From Metaphire vulgaris (taxonomy: Eukaryota > Annelida > Clitellata > Crassiclitellata > Megascolecidae), in the NCBI GenBank assembly GCA_018105865.1, contig CM030866.1:1234991-1298990 (forward strand): a stretch of DNA of 64,000 bases. The letters are read 5' to 3'. The translations under genes were made by a program, and so were the position numbers. Below are positions 33,900 through 44,805 of this stretch, piece by piece (position 1 is the stretch's first letter; the number at the start of each line of letters is the position of its first letter). The notes beneath the pieces are model-generated. The model saw only the letters and a list, made by a program, of their open reading frames with translations. It did not search any database and had not been told where the DNA came from.

Positions 33900-34258
33900 T
33901 CATACTCTCTGTCTCTGTCTCTCTTCTTCTTCTCTTTCTCTCCTTCTATGTCTGCCTGTCTGTCTGTCTCTTTCTCTGATTCTGTCTGTCTGTATCTTTT
34001 TCTCTCTCTTTTTCTGTCTATCTGTCTCTCTTTCTCTGTCTGTCTGTCTCTTTATCTCTGTCTCACTGTCTGTCTGCCTGTCTGTCTCTGTCTATCTGTC
34101 GCTCTATCTGTTCTGTATCTATCTGTCTCTGTCCCTCTCTTTTTCCGTGTGTCTCTCTCTTTCTCTGTCTGTCTCTGTCCCTGTCCCTCTATTTTTCTGT
34201 CTGTCTGTCCGTCTCTCTTTTTCTGTCTGTCTGTCTCTGTCTGTCTCTCTCTCTTTTC
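33900..34258. repeat. (CTGT)/(CT)n pyrimidine-rich tract
   Basis: About 360 bases of irregular CTGT, CTCT and TTTT. Open frames here are Leu/Ser/Cys artefacts. Confidence 0.9.
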
Positions 34259-34634
34259 AAGTTATCTCGATCTTCACAAAAGATCTCTGTTACGTCTGAC
34301 AGGCCAAAGATCTCCTCAGTCTGCGCCATTCACTATAACCAAATTACCCTCGGTACTAAAACTCTGATGGGAAGATGGTGTACGTGGATCCTTGCGTATT
34401 GCTTACAAATTAATTCTACCGTTTCAAGTCATTCGGGTCTGTCGTTGTTGACGAGTGAGCGTTTGGAATAGCCGAGAATTTAATTAATTTGTCCGCCACG
34501 TCTTTCACCGCGATGTTTTAAACCTCTTCTTCTATAACCAGGCACCAAGTGAACACCGACCTACATTTGACCTGTGCACATTTATTTACCTACAAAGATC
34601 TCAGATTTCTTTCGGGGTTTAATCAGTTTCTACA
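34259..34634. other. Intergenic, nothing seen
   Basis: No supported feature. Confidence 0.4.
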
Positions 34635-34752
34635 CAGGGGCGTATCGACGGGCGTATCGTTATATATACCCCCCAAAAAAAAAAAAATCAGGCTGCCTTA
34701 AAGTTTTAATGTGTTTTTGAAGATTTTAAAATGGTATTAAGATTTATACCGC
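34635..34752 (-). mobile_element. MITE family E, truncated copy E4
   Basis: CAGGGGCGTATCGACGGG, GTTATATATACC and GCTGCCTTAAAGTTTT match the reverse complement of the right part of E1. The copy stops where the satellite unit begins. Confidence 0.6.
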
Positions 34753-34754
34753 AT

Positions 34755-35151
34755 TGAAGGCCTGTTGAATAGAGGGTATGTAGGCCGTTGATATGCAAAA
34801 ATCTAATCGATTTCAAGAAATTCTCCGACAAAATCCACATTTTCCTCTTGTTCAATATTCATTGCTTTAAGCTGTGCAAGAATAATCAATAATATCGTTA
34901 TCAATTTTGATCTACATGGTTCGAAATAGAGCATTCCCAGCCATTTCATACTACACACTAACGCCATTGACTGTACGAGAACGAGGGACATCAACTAAAT
35001 GAAAGTCCTGACGAAGATCTTGGGGAATGGCTATTAGGGCGATCGACCAAGGACGAGTCATATCTTAAAATATCTGCTTCAGTGTAGAATTTGACCTTAA
35101 AGACAATAAAAACACCACGTATAATTAAACTCGCTGTGCGATAGAAGCTAA
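34755..35151 (+). repeat. 393-bp satellite unit, single copy
   Basis: Close match (phase-shifted) to the two tandem units at 44811-45749: shared phrases are GAAGGCCTGTTGAATAGA, AATCTAATCGATTT, GGTTCGAAATAGAGCA and CATACTACACACTAACGCC. No coding capacity. Confidence 0.8.
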
Positions 35152-35316
35152 ATGGGAGTCCCATTGAGCAGTCGGTGCATAACTTAGCATGACTTCAAGT
35201 GGCTTAGGAGGCATTACTGCCTTTGTGAAAGCCGCTATATAGAGGCACTGACCGGCTCTTGAACCCGCTCCGTCAACCTGACGCTCCAGCACGTAACCCA
35301 CTCTGCCATCTTCCGC

Positions 35317-35319
<3 letters not shown>
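35152..35319 (-). mobile_element. tRNA-derived SINE
   Basis: On the minus strand TGGCAGAGTGGG (35308-35297) is an A box and GCGGGTTCAAGAGC (35268-35255) a B box, at tRNA-like spacing. A TATAGCGGCTTTCAC body follows. The 5' end abuts an (AT)n array. A functional tRNA is unlikely because the stems do not close. Confidence 0.6.

Positions 35320-35390
<71 letters not shown>
35320..35390. repeat. (AT)n microsatellite
   Basis: About 35 AT units, bracketed by CGCCC and GGGCCG. Confidence 0.95.
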
Positions 35391-35392
<2 letters not shown>

Positions 35393-36219
35393 GCCGAACT
35401 TATTGTGAATTTTGAATAACCTGGACCTCTTGATCTGTCTATCTGATATGTGCGATGTTTAATCGTCAGCTTCTGCAGTATCATAGGCCATAGCTATCAC
35501 TGCAGAAACGCGAGAAAGTGGACTAAATCGGAAATTGTGATTATATTTAAGTATCGGCGTACCAACGGGGCATCGTACTACAGGGGCCCCTGTTCAGTTT
35601 GGAATAAGTCGTGAAATTGCGAAAAACCGTTGAGCAGAAAATAGAAGTTTTTTTCCAAAATTTTATCGACAGCTAATCATCAGTCAATTCAACTTACGGA
35701 AATCCTGGATCTAGAAAATGGCAAGGTTACAGCCATCCATCCGCCGTCCAAGACTGCCTCTTGGGCACTAAATATATAATTCGACGGTAGCAGCAGCACT
35801 GAACAACAACGGTAATGCCACGTTGCAAGAATCCTTAATCGCGCGCATGCAGTCGCTGTGACTGCGTCCTCCTGGGCAGTGAGACGGCGTATATGCCGAC
35901 CGTAAAAATAGCGTCCCGCGACTAAACTCCTTCTTACTGGAACTAAATCTCTTACCGGGTAGGCTCTGTTTCGCCGGGGGGGGGGGGAAACAACTCGTTA
36001 GAATTTTTTGTCCCGATCTCAAACCTACCTACGCCCACAAAACCAACAAGAAAGGGGAAAAACCGGGTGCGTTGTTACGATTCAAAAATATACTGCCAAG
36101 GTCGTATAGGCTACAGCGACATTGCCAGTTTCAGTTAAGACGGAGGGTTTCGAGATTATTGCCTTGTATAATGTACAATTGTACATGTCCTAATCGAGGG
36201 TTATATATGCATTATTTAG
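35391..36219. other. Intergenic, nothing supported
   Basis: G10 run at about 35979. Open frames without motifs. Confidence 0.35.
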
Positions 36220-36425
36220 CAGTGTTTTATCCAGACTCCAGGCCTTTTGGGGGAATTGAGGCTTTCGGGGATCGACTTGGTTGGAGGGGAAAAGACCCAG
36301 TTCAATGCTAAATTTGTGTAAGTGCTGGGATTTTTTGGGTGGGTGGGTGGGTTGAGGTGTCTTTTTTTTTTTTTTTTTGGGGGGGGGGGGAATCTCCCCT
36401 CCTAACAGGCCTGTATAAAACACTG
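36220..36425 (-). mobile_element. MITE family Q, copy Q2
   Basis: Ends CAGTGTTTTATCCAG and TGTATAAAACACTG, 206 bases, with ATTATTTAG directly before and after (36211-36219, 36426-36434). It contains T18 followed by G11 near the right end. Confidence 0.85.
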
Positions 36426-36743
36426 ATTATTTAGGTTCCAATTTGGTACCGACGCGAATTTAAAGGTATGTATTAACGACTGTGATAAGGTCGTATTGGA
36501 AAAGCTGGGGCTGCATATTATGTTTATTTCGTCTGTCTATTGCAGGAATAAGGAGTATGATTGGCACTCAAATGATTAAGAAATAATTTCTAAGGGAAAT
36601 TTTATAGCATACTCTTTTGTCCAAGAGACGCGGATGTAAGTCAAATAAGAGGCTATATGCAACAGCAAGTTTGAGAATAGAGGACAAATTATAAAGGTTT
36701 AATTTATTAAACTGTCTTTTTCGGTCATTTTTTTCTCTACAGA

Positions 36744-36930
36744 CAGGGTGTAGATTACGGGGGACGGTCCCACTCAACAATTAGTGAAGGGGTATATGGT
36801 ATCATTTATACCCCCCAATGTTTTGTGATTATTTGCCTCGTTAACATCCTAAAAGTCTGACAAGCAAATTAAAAGGGTCAGAAAATAAATATGCTAATTA
36901 ATGTTTAGTACTAACGTATATTACTGTTTA
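36744..36930 (+). mobile_element. MITE family F, copy F1 (right end open)
   Basis: Begins CAGGGTGTAGATTACGGG. GGTCCCACTCAACAATTA and TAACATCCTAAAAGTCTGAC are shared with 59718. Shared internal word at 36858-36879. No right terminus found. Confidence 0.6.
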
Positions 36931-37110
36931 ATTTCAAATGAACATTGCTTTAAATCTGTTAATAAGTCTATTATGTATCTTCTATGAATGAAACTATAGA
37001 ATTCTTTTTAGGCCTATCTGTTTACTACTTTATAGATGATGCATGTCTGTGCATACAAATGATGTACGTGCTAAGCATGGAAAACGTTCCTTTTGAGATG
37101 AAAATAAAGT
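36931..37110. other. Intergenic, nothing seen
   Basis: No supported feature. Confidence 0.35.
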
Positions 37111-37122
37111 CAGTCATCATCG

Positions 37123-37172
<50 letters not shown>
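37111..37172. repeat. (CAT)n microsatellite
   Basis: About 20 CAT units. Confidence 0.95.
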
Positions 37173-37173
<1 letters not shown>

Positions 37174-37700
37174 CTAGAGTTCAAACATATTTATGGGACT
37201 CCAAGACGTCTGGTGTTTTCAGATGAAATATTCTAAGCGATTCCATTTGTACGTATGAGCTGGTATACAGGATGACTAAAAAGGGTCCGTGATGCAGTTT
37301 TTCTTTTCCTATTTGTCGCCATGGGTGACGCTAACTCTGCCGACGCTTCTGATAGGTTGTAAATGTTGACGTCGTAATGTTACATTTTACATGTAATCGC
37401 GACAGCTTCTGTCTTATCTAAACGGTAATTTCATTGCCCCCCGACCCTCTGAATTCCACTGGTGTCCTGTTTGTCCCACGCGTGAACAACGTGGATCTGC
37501 GAAACTGTACGCAAATCGAATAGGCCGATCGATATCTGCAGAAGAATCGATTTCCTATCGAAGGAACGTCATTCTGGACAGAGTGATGAACAGACAGAAC
37601 CTTACGTCGACGCAATTCGATTAGACAGCGCACCAGTTGGACAGATAAATAACGCGCAGAGAAAAGTACAGCATTCGTCTGCCACAACTAATCTAATATG
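37173..37700. other. Intergenic, nothing supported
   Basis: Open frame 37418-37687 (minus, 89 codons) not recognised. Confidence 0.35.
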
Positions 37701-37702
37701 TC

Positions 37703-38035
37703 AATCGACTTCTATAGCGCCACTTCATAGTGCAGAGAAGCACCAGTGGCCGGTGGCCAGTGGCGGCTCCAGGATTTGGCAAGTGGGGGAGGGGGGCGTG
37801 GGGGTGGCAACTTCTAATCATGGGGAAGGGGCCAACCATTTGTTGTTAGGTATGTAGTATTAAGTATAGGGTCCCAACAGGGGAGGGCACTAGGGGGGCA
37901 GGTACTCAATAGGGGCACGGGTCCCCTCGGTCCCCCTCTGTGGAGCCGCCACTGCCAGTGGCACGCCAAGACGGAATCGCACAAGATCCGATTAAAATCC
38001 GGGATATCGGGTCGAACAGCGAGAAATATGTTTAG
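37703..38035 (-). mobile_element. LINE 3' end, family M, split by MITE A3
   Basis: GACTTCTATAGCGCCACTTC at the left and AAGATCCGATTAAAATCCGGG at the right are family M phrases in reverse. A3 lies between them. Confidence 0.6.
37758..37954 (+). mobile_element. hAT MITE family A, copy A3
   Basis: Ends CAGTGGCGGCTCCAGG and GTGGAGCCGCCACTG, 197 bases. Flanks CCGGTGGC and CCAGTGGC agree at 7 of 8. Confidence 0.9.
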
Positions 38036-38913
38036 TAATGTAAGAAGGCGCCTGACTCGAAGTGCTGCAGGAACAAGAATTGTCTTTTTATTCTCAATGC
38101 GATCAGAAATTTCAATCCAATGAAGGGTTAGTCTGTGTAGGAATGTTTTATCACACTTTCAAACCGCACACGAATTTATTTGTTCCTTTGCTAAACCTTA
38201 AAATTTTTAGTTCTTTTAATGAAAAAATGCAAGCAAGATTAGACATGGACATGGGTCTAACCCCACCCACGAAATCAATGGGGTTACTTGACCCAACCAG
38301 CCCAACCCACCGTAATACATTACAATGTCTTAAAGCACGACATTTTCTGACCCGACCCAACCCAATCCAATGTGTGGACCCAACCCATGTCCATGTCTGA
38401 GAATAACAACCAAAATAGTTTCACTTCCCAGAATTTTCCGAAGTTCTACTATATGGTTTGAACAGCAAAGTAATTATCAGCCGCTTATTCTCTGTCTGTG
38501 TTTTAAAATAGCGATCGTGGAAACTCAAAAAGATTTAAGCAGGTACGAGTCATTCATTCGAAGCCCGCCTGCTTTGTAGCAGAACACTGCAAGTAATTAG
38601 GAATCACACGAGACTAAATGGGTTTCAGATTACTGCAGATTGGATTAGGTCTCTCTATATATCGCCGGAGCATCGCAACGCAACACGTACTCTTTGATGA
38701 GAATGCAGGTCTCTGACGACCAGCGTTCGAAAGCAGGTTTGTCCGACTGCTATGTCCTTTCGGCATAGAAGGAAACTATAAGACGCTACAGTATATACCG
38801 GAGTGGAAAGAACTACCAATCTGGAAAATGTATTTCCAGTAATTACAACGCGCGTCGTTTAATCTCAGAAAATCTATGATTATTATTATTATTATTGGAA
38901 CAGAAGCTGCTGT
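38036..38913. other. Intergenic with family P tract
   Basis: 38257-38397 is rich in ACCCAACCC and GACCCAACC words (family P), here bounded by GACATGGACATGGGT and ACCCATGTCCATGTC, an inverted pair suggesting a MITE of about 150 bases (about 38244-38396). No gene. Confidence 0.45.
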
Positions 38914-39144
38914 CTCGTGGCGCAACCAGGGTTTCGGAATGGGGGAGGGGGCGGGCACATTGACATTTTCAGCCAAAAGCAAAAAATAGTCAAGGAATTA
39001 TTTACACTTTCGCGTATTCTCTTTGATCCTGCAACCCCTTCACCCTAAAAAAATTCTCAACGGTTTTTCGAAGATCACGCGACCAGTCTCAGCAAGAATA
39101 GGGGGCCCGCGCCCCTTATCCCCCCCCCGCAGCTACGCCAATGC
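38914..39144 (+). mobile_element. MITE family C, copy C4
   Basis: CTCGTGGCGCAACCAGG at the left and GCAGCTACGCCAATG at the right. Interior CGTATTCTCTTTGATCCTGC and CTCAACGGTTTTTCG match C2. The shared word is barely recognisable (about 38974-38992). Confidence 0.7.
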
Positions 39145-39469
39145 TGTTATCGCAGACTTTTTTCACTTTTAAGAGCTGGGCTAAATTCAGGACATCTGCG
39201 ACCAAAGTTGGATTAGCGTCACGTAGGTTAAACTTTAAACAGCGTCTTCGGGGGATTGAAACGGCGGGATTTTGTCTGCAACTTCATATTTCTAGGAACA
39301 ACTTAGGCGATTATGCCGCCTAATAACAGATAAATGCTTGCCTTTATCGTGGTGCTGACTGGTTATGGAAAAGATATTCTTTCCGGTGTTGGAATCTCTT
39401 CTCCTATCCGGAATCAAGGAAATTGCGCAGCTGAAACCGTACCCGACGTAAAATAATTCCAGTGGAAGA
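39145..39469. other. Intergenic, nothing seen
   Basis: No supported feature. Confidence 0.4.
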
Positions 39470-39723
39470 TATAGCAAGAGAGAAAACAGAGAGGAGAAAA
39501 AGAGATAGAGAAAGAGAGAATGAGAGAAAGATATAGAGACAGAAAGAGAGAGAGAAAGACGGTGAAAGAGATAGTGAGAGAAAGTGAGGAGAGAGAGAGA
39601 GGAGATGCAGAGATAGAGAGATAGAGATGGGAGATATAGACAGACACAGGCCTAGAGGTAGAGATATATAGAGACGAAGAAATAGACAGTGAGAGAGAGA
39701 GAGAGTGAGAGTGAGAAAGAGAA
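39470..39723. repeat. (GA)n-rich purine tract
   Basis: About 250 bases of GA with ATAGAGA interruptions. Confidence 0.9.
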
Positions 39724-40004
39724 TTGCAGTATGCTGTCGCTGCTGTAGAAAGCCCCTGTCTTATCAATTCCACTGCTGTTTAACTTAATGGACAACCACG
39801 GTGCGTTTAATTGACTGATTCAGACGACTAATGGCATTTTCTCGCTCGACTTAACGCGCTGTGTTCAGGGGGTAAATGTGAACGAATCCGCGCATGACTA
39901 CCGTCGCCGACATCATTTTAATTGAAACCTACAGCAAAGAAAACGCGAAGTTAATGTTATTTCATCGCATAGGCCGTTGGAACTGCCTCTTCACTCTAAG
40001 ACCG
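39724..40004. other. Intergenic, nothing seen
   Basis: No supported feature. Confidence 0.35.
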
Positions 40005-40014
40005 GGTTCTAGAA

Positions 40015-40105
40015 GATGAACCCTTTGTAAAGCGCCTTTGTCTTGATATAGACGCTTTGCTTACGGCGCTATATAAATAGTCCAGTACATACATACATGC
40101 ATACA
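40015..40105 (+). mobile_element. SINE/LINE 3' end (GCGCTATATAAAT type)
   Basis: TGTAAAGCGCCTTTG ... GGCGCTATATAAATAG, then a CATACATACATG tail. Similar tail to the insert in B1 at 13172. Confidence 0.6.
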
Positions 40106-40184
40106 TACTTAAACGAAGTGACGTTGCATGGCAGTGAATTCCAGAATCTGGGGTCCACACAATGAGAAACTGCTGTGGCACGAG

Positions 40185-40380
40185 CAGGGGCGTAGCCAGG
40201 AATTTGATTTGGGAAGGTAGAAATATTTATTTTGGGTGGGTATAAATCTTAACTATAAACCACATAAATCATATAAACCACATATAGTCACATGTAAATC
40301 ACATAAAAAGCTTTAAGGTAGACTGATTTTGGGGGGTATATATACCGATATACCCGCCCCCCCACGTCGCTACGCCCCTG
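40185..40380 (+). mobile_element. hAT MITE family E, copy E2
   Basis: Ends CAGGGGCGTAGCCAGG and CGCTACGCCCCTG, 196 bases, perfect 8-bp duplication GGCACGAG (40177-40184, 40381-40388). Confidence 0.95.
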
Positions 40381-40453
40381 GGCACGAGAGGGACGAATAA
40401 AAGTACTGCTGACTGAACGTTCTACAGTAGTGACTGGGTCAACCTTGGAAGTT

Positions 40454-40456
<3 letters not shown>

Positions 40457-40499
<43 letters not shown>

Positions 40500-40512
40500 A
40501 GAGAGAGAGAGC
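40457..40512. repeat. (GA)n microsatellite
   Basis: GA run with two GAAA breaks. Confidence 0.95.
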
Positions 40513-40584
40513 AATGGCGCGTGACAACGAAACACAATAATTATGAGAGGATTGCAGCGAATATCCAGGAGTCGATTTGTGGAC

Positions 40585-40740
40585 TCAGTGGTTTTTATCC
40601 AGTATCCAGGTCTTTGGGCGAAGGGGGCGTTGATTTGGCTGGAGGGAAAGCGACACAGTTCAATGCAAAAAAACTGTGTCAGTGCCGGGATTTGGAGGGA
40701 TTTCAGTTCAATGCAAAAACGTTTCAGAATCTGTCGGCAG
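40585..40740 (-). mobile_element. MITE family Q, partial copy Q3
   Basis: CAGTGGTTTTTATCCAGTATCC at the left, GACACAGTTCAATGCAAAAA inside. TTTCAGTTCAATGCAAAAA is repeated and the right terminus is lost. Confidence 0.6.
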
Positions 40741-41009
40741 AGGGCAAAGCTCGCATACCTCTCCGCTGCCGTCCTAGACCGGCGCCCGAATATTGTCGTT
40801 TAATTATTTACACAAACGTGTCATTGTATTTGTTTGGTGTTTAGGCGAATCGAAGATACACGCTAAGCTATTGCATCCACCACGAAGCTCATTCGGATAA
40901 CGTTTCAGAAAGAAGTTAGTTAAATAATTAACTAAATACATTTATAACGATAAAACAATATACTATCAATGGTTAGAAATTGTTCCTTATTCTCTTTTTG
41001 TCTTCTTGT
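40741..41009. other. Intergenic, nothing seen
   Basis: No supported feature. Confidence 0.35.
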
Positions 41010-41065
41010 TCTTCATTCATTCATTCATTCATTCAATTCATTCATTCATTCAAATTCATTCATTT
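41010..41065. repeat. (ATTC)n array
   Basis: ATTC units with two ATTCAA interruptions. Confidence 0.9.
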
Positions 41066-41939
41066 TCAGTATATCATGTCATTGAAATCTCATTCTTTTG
41101 CCCTCTTGTCCTCTTATATTTGTTCCTGTAATTCTTGCGCCTATAAATAACAAAACTTTGCAGTATATCATATGAAACTCAATTCTTTTCACTCATAACT
41201 CATTCTTTTCCTCATAAGCCTGATTCGCTGTACCTTTGCCTTAGGCAAATCTTTAACATTGAATACTTTAGTGTGTGTTTTTAATGATTTACACACTTTG
41301 ACAACCTTCTAACAAAACGAAAATTTGACTATCAATGGCGTTCACATCAGAATTCGTTTCTACCAATTTATACGATAGGGGCCTAAATAAATATTACCGT
41401 GGCGTGAAAAGTATACCATTGCTCTTGATTGGATAATTTTTACGTCTGGCTTTAGTGCACGAGACAGATGCAAAGGTTCCCTTCTCCCCTTCTCACCCAT
41501 CAATCTTTTTTTCTCTGACTCTCGTTCGAAACCACGGAACCAGTCGAAAAAAGAACGTTATGCGAGCAAACAGACTGAAGGCAGTTCAATATTTCTTCTC
41601 AACGACAGGTTAAAGAGCATGGGTTAACAACACTTAGGCAGCTATCTATATCTGGCCTTATCGATATGATGCGTGATTGTTAAATTGAAATTTTATGTCA
41701 GCTTCTACTGTAAGTATTTATCGTGAACGTCATTGTGACGGATAAAACAACGAATTTTAATGTATATCTTTATCTCGCACTAACTGCAACAATATACAAA
41801 ATGGCAAAAGCAGAAAGCAACACAGTGCAAACAGAGCTATCAAAACACATATATAGACAATAAATTTGACACAGACACATAACTTACATATTTAGCAAAC
41901 TTACACATGCATGTATTCAATATCCATTATATTATCAAA
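41066..41939. other. Intergenic, nothing seen
   Basis: The phrase CAGTATATCATGTCATTGAAATCTCATTCTTTT is partly repeated at about 41161-41205. No gene. Confidence 0.35.
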
Positions 41940-41977
41940 GAAATAATAATAATAAAACTTAATAATAATAATAAAAC

Positions 41978-42021
<44 letters not shown>

Positions 42022-42172
42022 CATAATTGCTAATATAATAACTGCGAATTGAATATTGGAAAACAGGAATGACCCATCCCATCGTCCAAATATATTTGCC
42101 ACTTTTACTCGGAATAAGAGTAATTTATCTTAATAATAATAATTAATAATAATAATTAATTAATAATAATAA
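41940..42172. repeat. (AAT)n arrays
   Basis: AAT runs at 41943-42022 and 42131-42172, the first with a tandem AATAATAATAAAACTT block. Confidence 0.9.
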
Positions 42173-42189
42173 AAGCGTATATCCCCCAC

Positions 42190-42377
42190 CAGTGGCGGCT
42201 CCACCGGGGGGATCAGGGGGACCCGTGTCCCCCTATTGAGTGTCTGACCCCCAGTGGCCCCAGTTGGGACCCTATACTTAATGCTACATACATTAAACAA
42301 CAAATGGTTGGCCCCCATGATTAGAAGTTGCCACCCCAACGCCCCCCCCCACTTGCCAAATCCTAGAGCCGCCACTG
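42190..42377 (-). mobile_element. hAT MITE family A, copy A4
   Basis: CAGTGGCGGCTCCACC and CTAGAGCCGCCACTG ends, 188 bases. CCCCCAC stands directly before and after. Confidence 0.9.
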
Positions 42378-43260
42378 CCCCCACGCGTGATCCTCAAAAC
42401 GAGGCGACATAATTATATAGTTGTTTAGCCATAAGCGCAGCATTGGGTTGTGTGAAAACCTCTATGATTTCTCTTAGCAGTTAATAACCCAGTTCTTCTG
42501 GATAATTTTCGTCTCCATTTATTGTTTAACTGCTGCTACCCTCCTCGTTAAAAACTGTTCCATACGTCTACGACCATCGCGATAAAAAAATTTAAAAATT
42601 ATCTTCGTTGGTTAAAATCAAAGTAAGCGTCGACCAAATGTCGTTGATCTATCGACAAAATATTTCACAAGTGTTTTGGGGATTTTGTCTTTTGGCAAAA
42701 CTGGACTTTTCTGCCGTAAATTCTTATGACCGAAATACAGACGACCGAATCCAACGCGTATATGCTGGTCGCGTCGGTCCTGAAACGATCAATTTTCTTT
42801 TCTCAGATCGCGATGATCGAGATCAGAAGAATGATCGCCTAAATAAAGATGTTGACGCCGTGAAAATTTCCGCGGACTAGAACAATTTCCCGCAAGCATT
42901 TCTGCCATTCATTTTTTCTGGGTCACGTCCGCCAGGTGATTAATTAATGTAATCCTATGCATAATACTTAAATCGATTGTCAATGTATTGTCATAGGCTG
43001 AACACCAGAACTGCCGTATTCGAAGTACTGTAAATATGACAAAATCTAAACACCTGATAAATCCAAGATCGCAAAATTGAATAAAGATCAAGTTTCACTT
43101 GACTACCAACGGCCAGTACAATCTGTCTGATTTGTTAAGAATTATAGCAAAACCACGATTATTAATTTTAACACACATGCTTTTCCTATGTTTTATATTT
43201 ATACGTTGCATGTTTGAGCTTTGATCTCCTTATGTTTCGGTTAGGTTGTACGACGATTTG
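42378..43260. other. Intergenic with 90-codon ORF of unknown status
   Basis: Open frame 42608-42880 (plus) is Asp/Arg-rich near its end and not recognised. No repeat. Confidence 0.35.
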
Positions 43261-43264
43261 TTAA

Positions 43265-43337
43265 CCCCTTAACCGGGCGTGACGGCTCAGAGCCGTCCAG
43301 TTTACATTGAGTTACAGATTTATTCCCAGTTAAGGGG
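43265..43337. mobile_element. piggyBac-type micro-MITE family L, copy L1
   Basis: 73 bases between two TTAA sites (43261-43264, 43338-43341). Ends CCCCTTAACCGGG and CCCAGTTAAGGGG. The centre GACGGCTCAGAGCCGTC is itself a perfect hairpin. Confidence 0.85.
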
Positions 43338-43477
43338 TTAATCAAATTTCGCGCGTCAATGATATTTTATCATACCGTGTTTCATTTTCTTTCTTCTCGC
43401 GTTCTTTGTTTTCTCTACCAACGTCCACGAATATTACAAACCTATTTTTGATGTTTTTCACTAAACATTTGTTCACA

Positions 43478-43670
43478 ATTTTCCCCATGGGTGACTCCAG
43501 CGATTTGAAAGAAAAAAAGCTCTCGTCCCTTTGATTTTCAGCGAAGATAAGGACAAACTCGCCATGACTGGTCAGCTAGCCGCAACGACTGGCTACAGAG
43601 ACTGAGCTTATATGATGAGTGCTGAGCACAGTCAGCAATTTTTGGCAGAAGTAAGAGCACTTTCATTCCA
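43478..43670 (+). pseudogene. UGT pseudogene fragment at the head of the tandem array
   Basis: Matches codons about 83-138 of the two intact UGTs (from CTCCAGCGATTTG to ACTTTCATTC). Defects: a short deletion at the left, an in-frame TGA at about 43613 where the intact copies have a Cys codon, an extra 8 bases (CAGTCAGC) near 43630, and an abrupt join at 43670/43671 to sequence that in copy 1 lies at 48729, 324 bases past the stop codon. The whole acceptor-site remainder, the donor domain and the membrane anchor are thus deleted. Not functional. Confidence 0.85.
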
Positions 43671-44635
43671 CTTGTAGGCCTAAACTTAATAGATTGCTCG
43701 ATGTCATTGTAGTGCGCGATTCAAAAAATATTTTCTAAAACTCTCTGAAAGGTACTGTTGCAAGGTGTCGGTCAGTTCAGAGAATTTAACGCAAACGGCT
43801 TCAGGTCACAACTATGCAATTTGATTAAGCAATGTCTGCATACTTAGTAACGCCAGACACATTCTAATTGATAATAACTAAGCCTATCGTGTTTAAACAT
43901 GCAACCTGTTTTATAGCTGGTTCGAGTTTGAGCACTCTCTTCAAATCTATCGTTCTAAAAACGATTGTCGTTCTAAAGTAAACGTAGGACTTGCGTTAAA
44001 CGAGTAGAACGTGTTAAAGGTCAGAATGTAGGACTTGCGTATTAATTATTAGACCCTATAATATGATGCACGCTTTGCGGTCTGTGTCCTCCAATGAACG
44101 TTTCAATTCATTGCTAGTCTGCGTTATCAAATTTTTGGTTAGATAACATTGAAACGCGACCCGTTGCGAGCCTAAATAAACGTGCAGCTTGGACTCATAA
44201 TTTCATTCTGTAAACTATGTTATAGAATTTAGCTGATAACAACTTATATTATAAGAATGTCACATTCAGGACGTTAATTTTAAAAATAATTCTACAGTGT
44301 ACTTTCCAATAACTTTTGAATTGCATTTGATACGTAAGGTATTTATTAAGTACATATATTATTATGCTTGATTATGTATTATGTTTTTGACCATGCGTTT
44401 GGCCAAGGTTCGTTTGATAAGGCTTAATTGTATTGTCCTGTATTCAGTCAAAAGCTTTAAATCTCAGAAGGGCCTTGAGCCTGTGAGGACCTATGCCTTT
44501 GCTATCCTTTTGCCAATGAATCAAAAGATACGCCCTGCTCTGTGGATCTGCTTTGTCGTGCGCTTTGCACGTACTCAAGAATGTTTGTCTTACTTTTTGT
44601 CGTGGGACAGGGCGAGTCAATTTATGGCTACAGAG
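43671..44635 (+). repeat. Tandem unit A flank, paralogous to 48729-49900
   Basis: Follows the unit B sequence phrase by phrase (CTTGTAGGCCTAA, ATTTTCTAAAACTCTCTGAAAGG, CCTATCGTGTTTAAACATGCA, GACCATGCGTTTGGCCAAGG). It lacks the L2 and B3 insertions that unit B has, which gives their empty sites at about 43889-43900 and 44340-44350. Confidence 0.9.
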
Positions 44636-44805
44636 CAGTGGCAGCTCCACAGGGGGGCCGGAGGAGGCAGTGCCCCCTATTGAGTGCCTGCCCGCCTGTT
44701 GGGACCCTATACTTAATACTACATACCTAACAAATGGTTGGCCCCCCATGATTAGAAGTTGCCACCCCAACGGCCCCCACTTGCCAAATCCTGGAGCCGC
44801 CACTG
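44636..44805 (-). mobile_element. hAT MITE family A, copy A5
   Basis: CAGTGGCAGCTCCACA and TGGAGCCGCCACTG ends, 170 bases. Left flank CTACAGAG matches the right flank of A6 (CTACAGAA, 45936-45943), while its own right flank TCTACAGG matches the left flank of A6 (TTTACAGG). Confidence 0.9.

Noticed and set aside
33780..34367. 195-codon Ser/Leu/Cys ORF
   Set aside because: Translation of the CTGT/CT pyrimidine tract.
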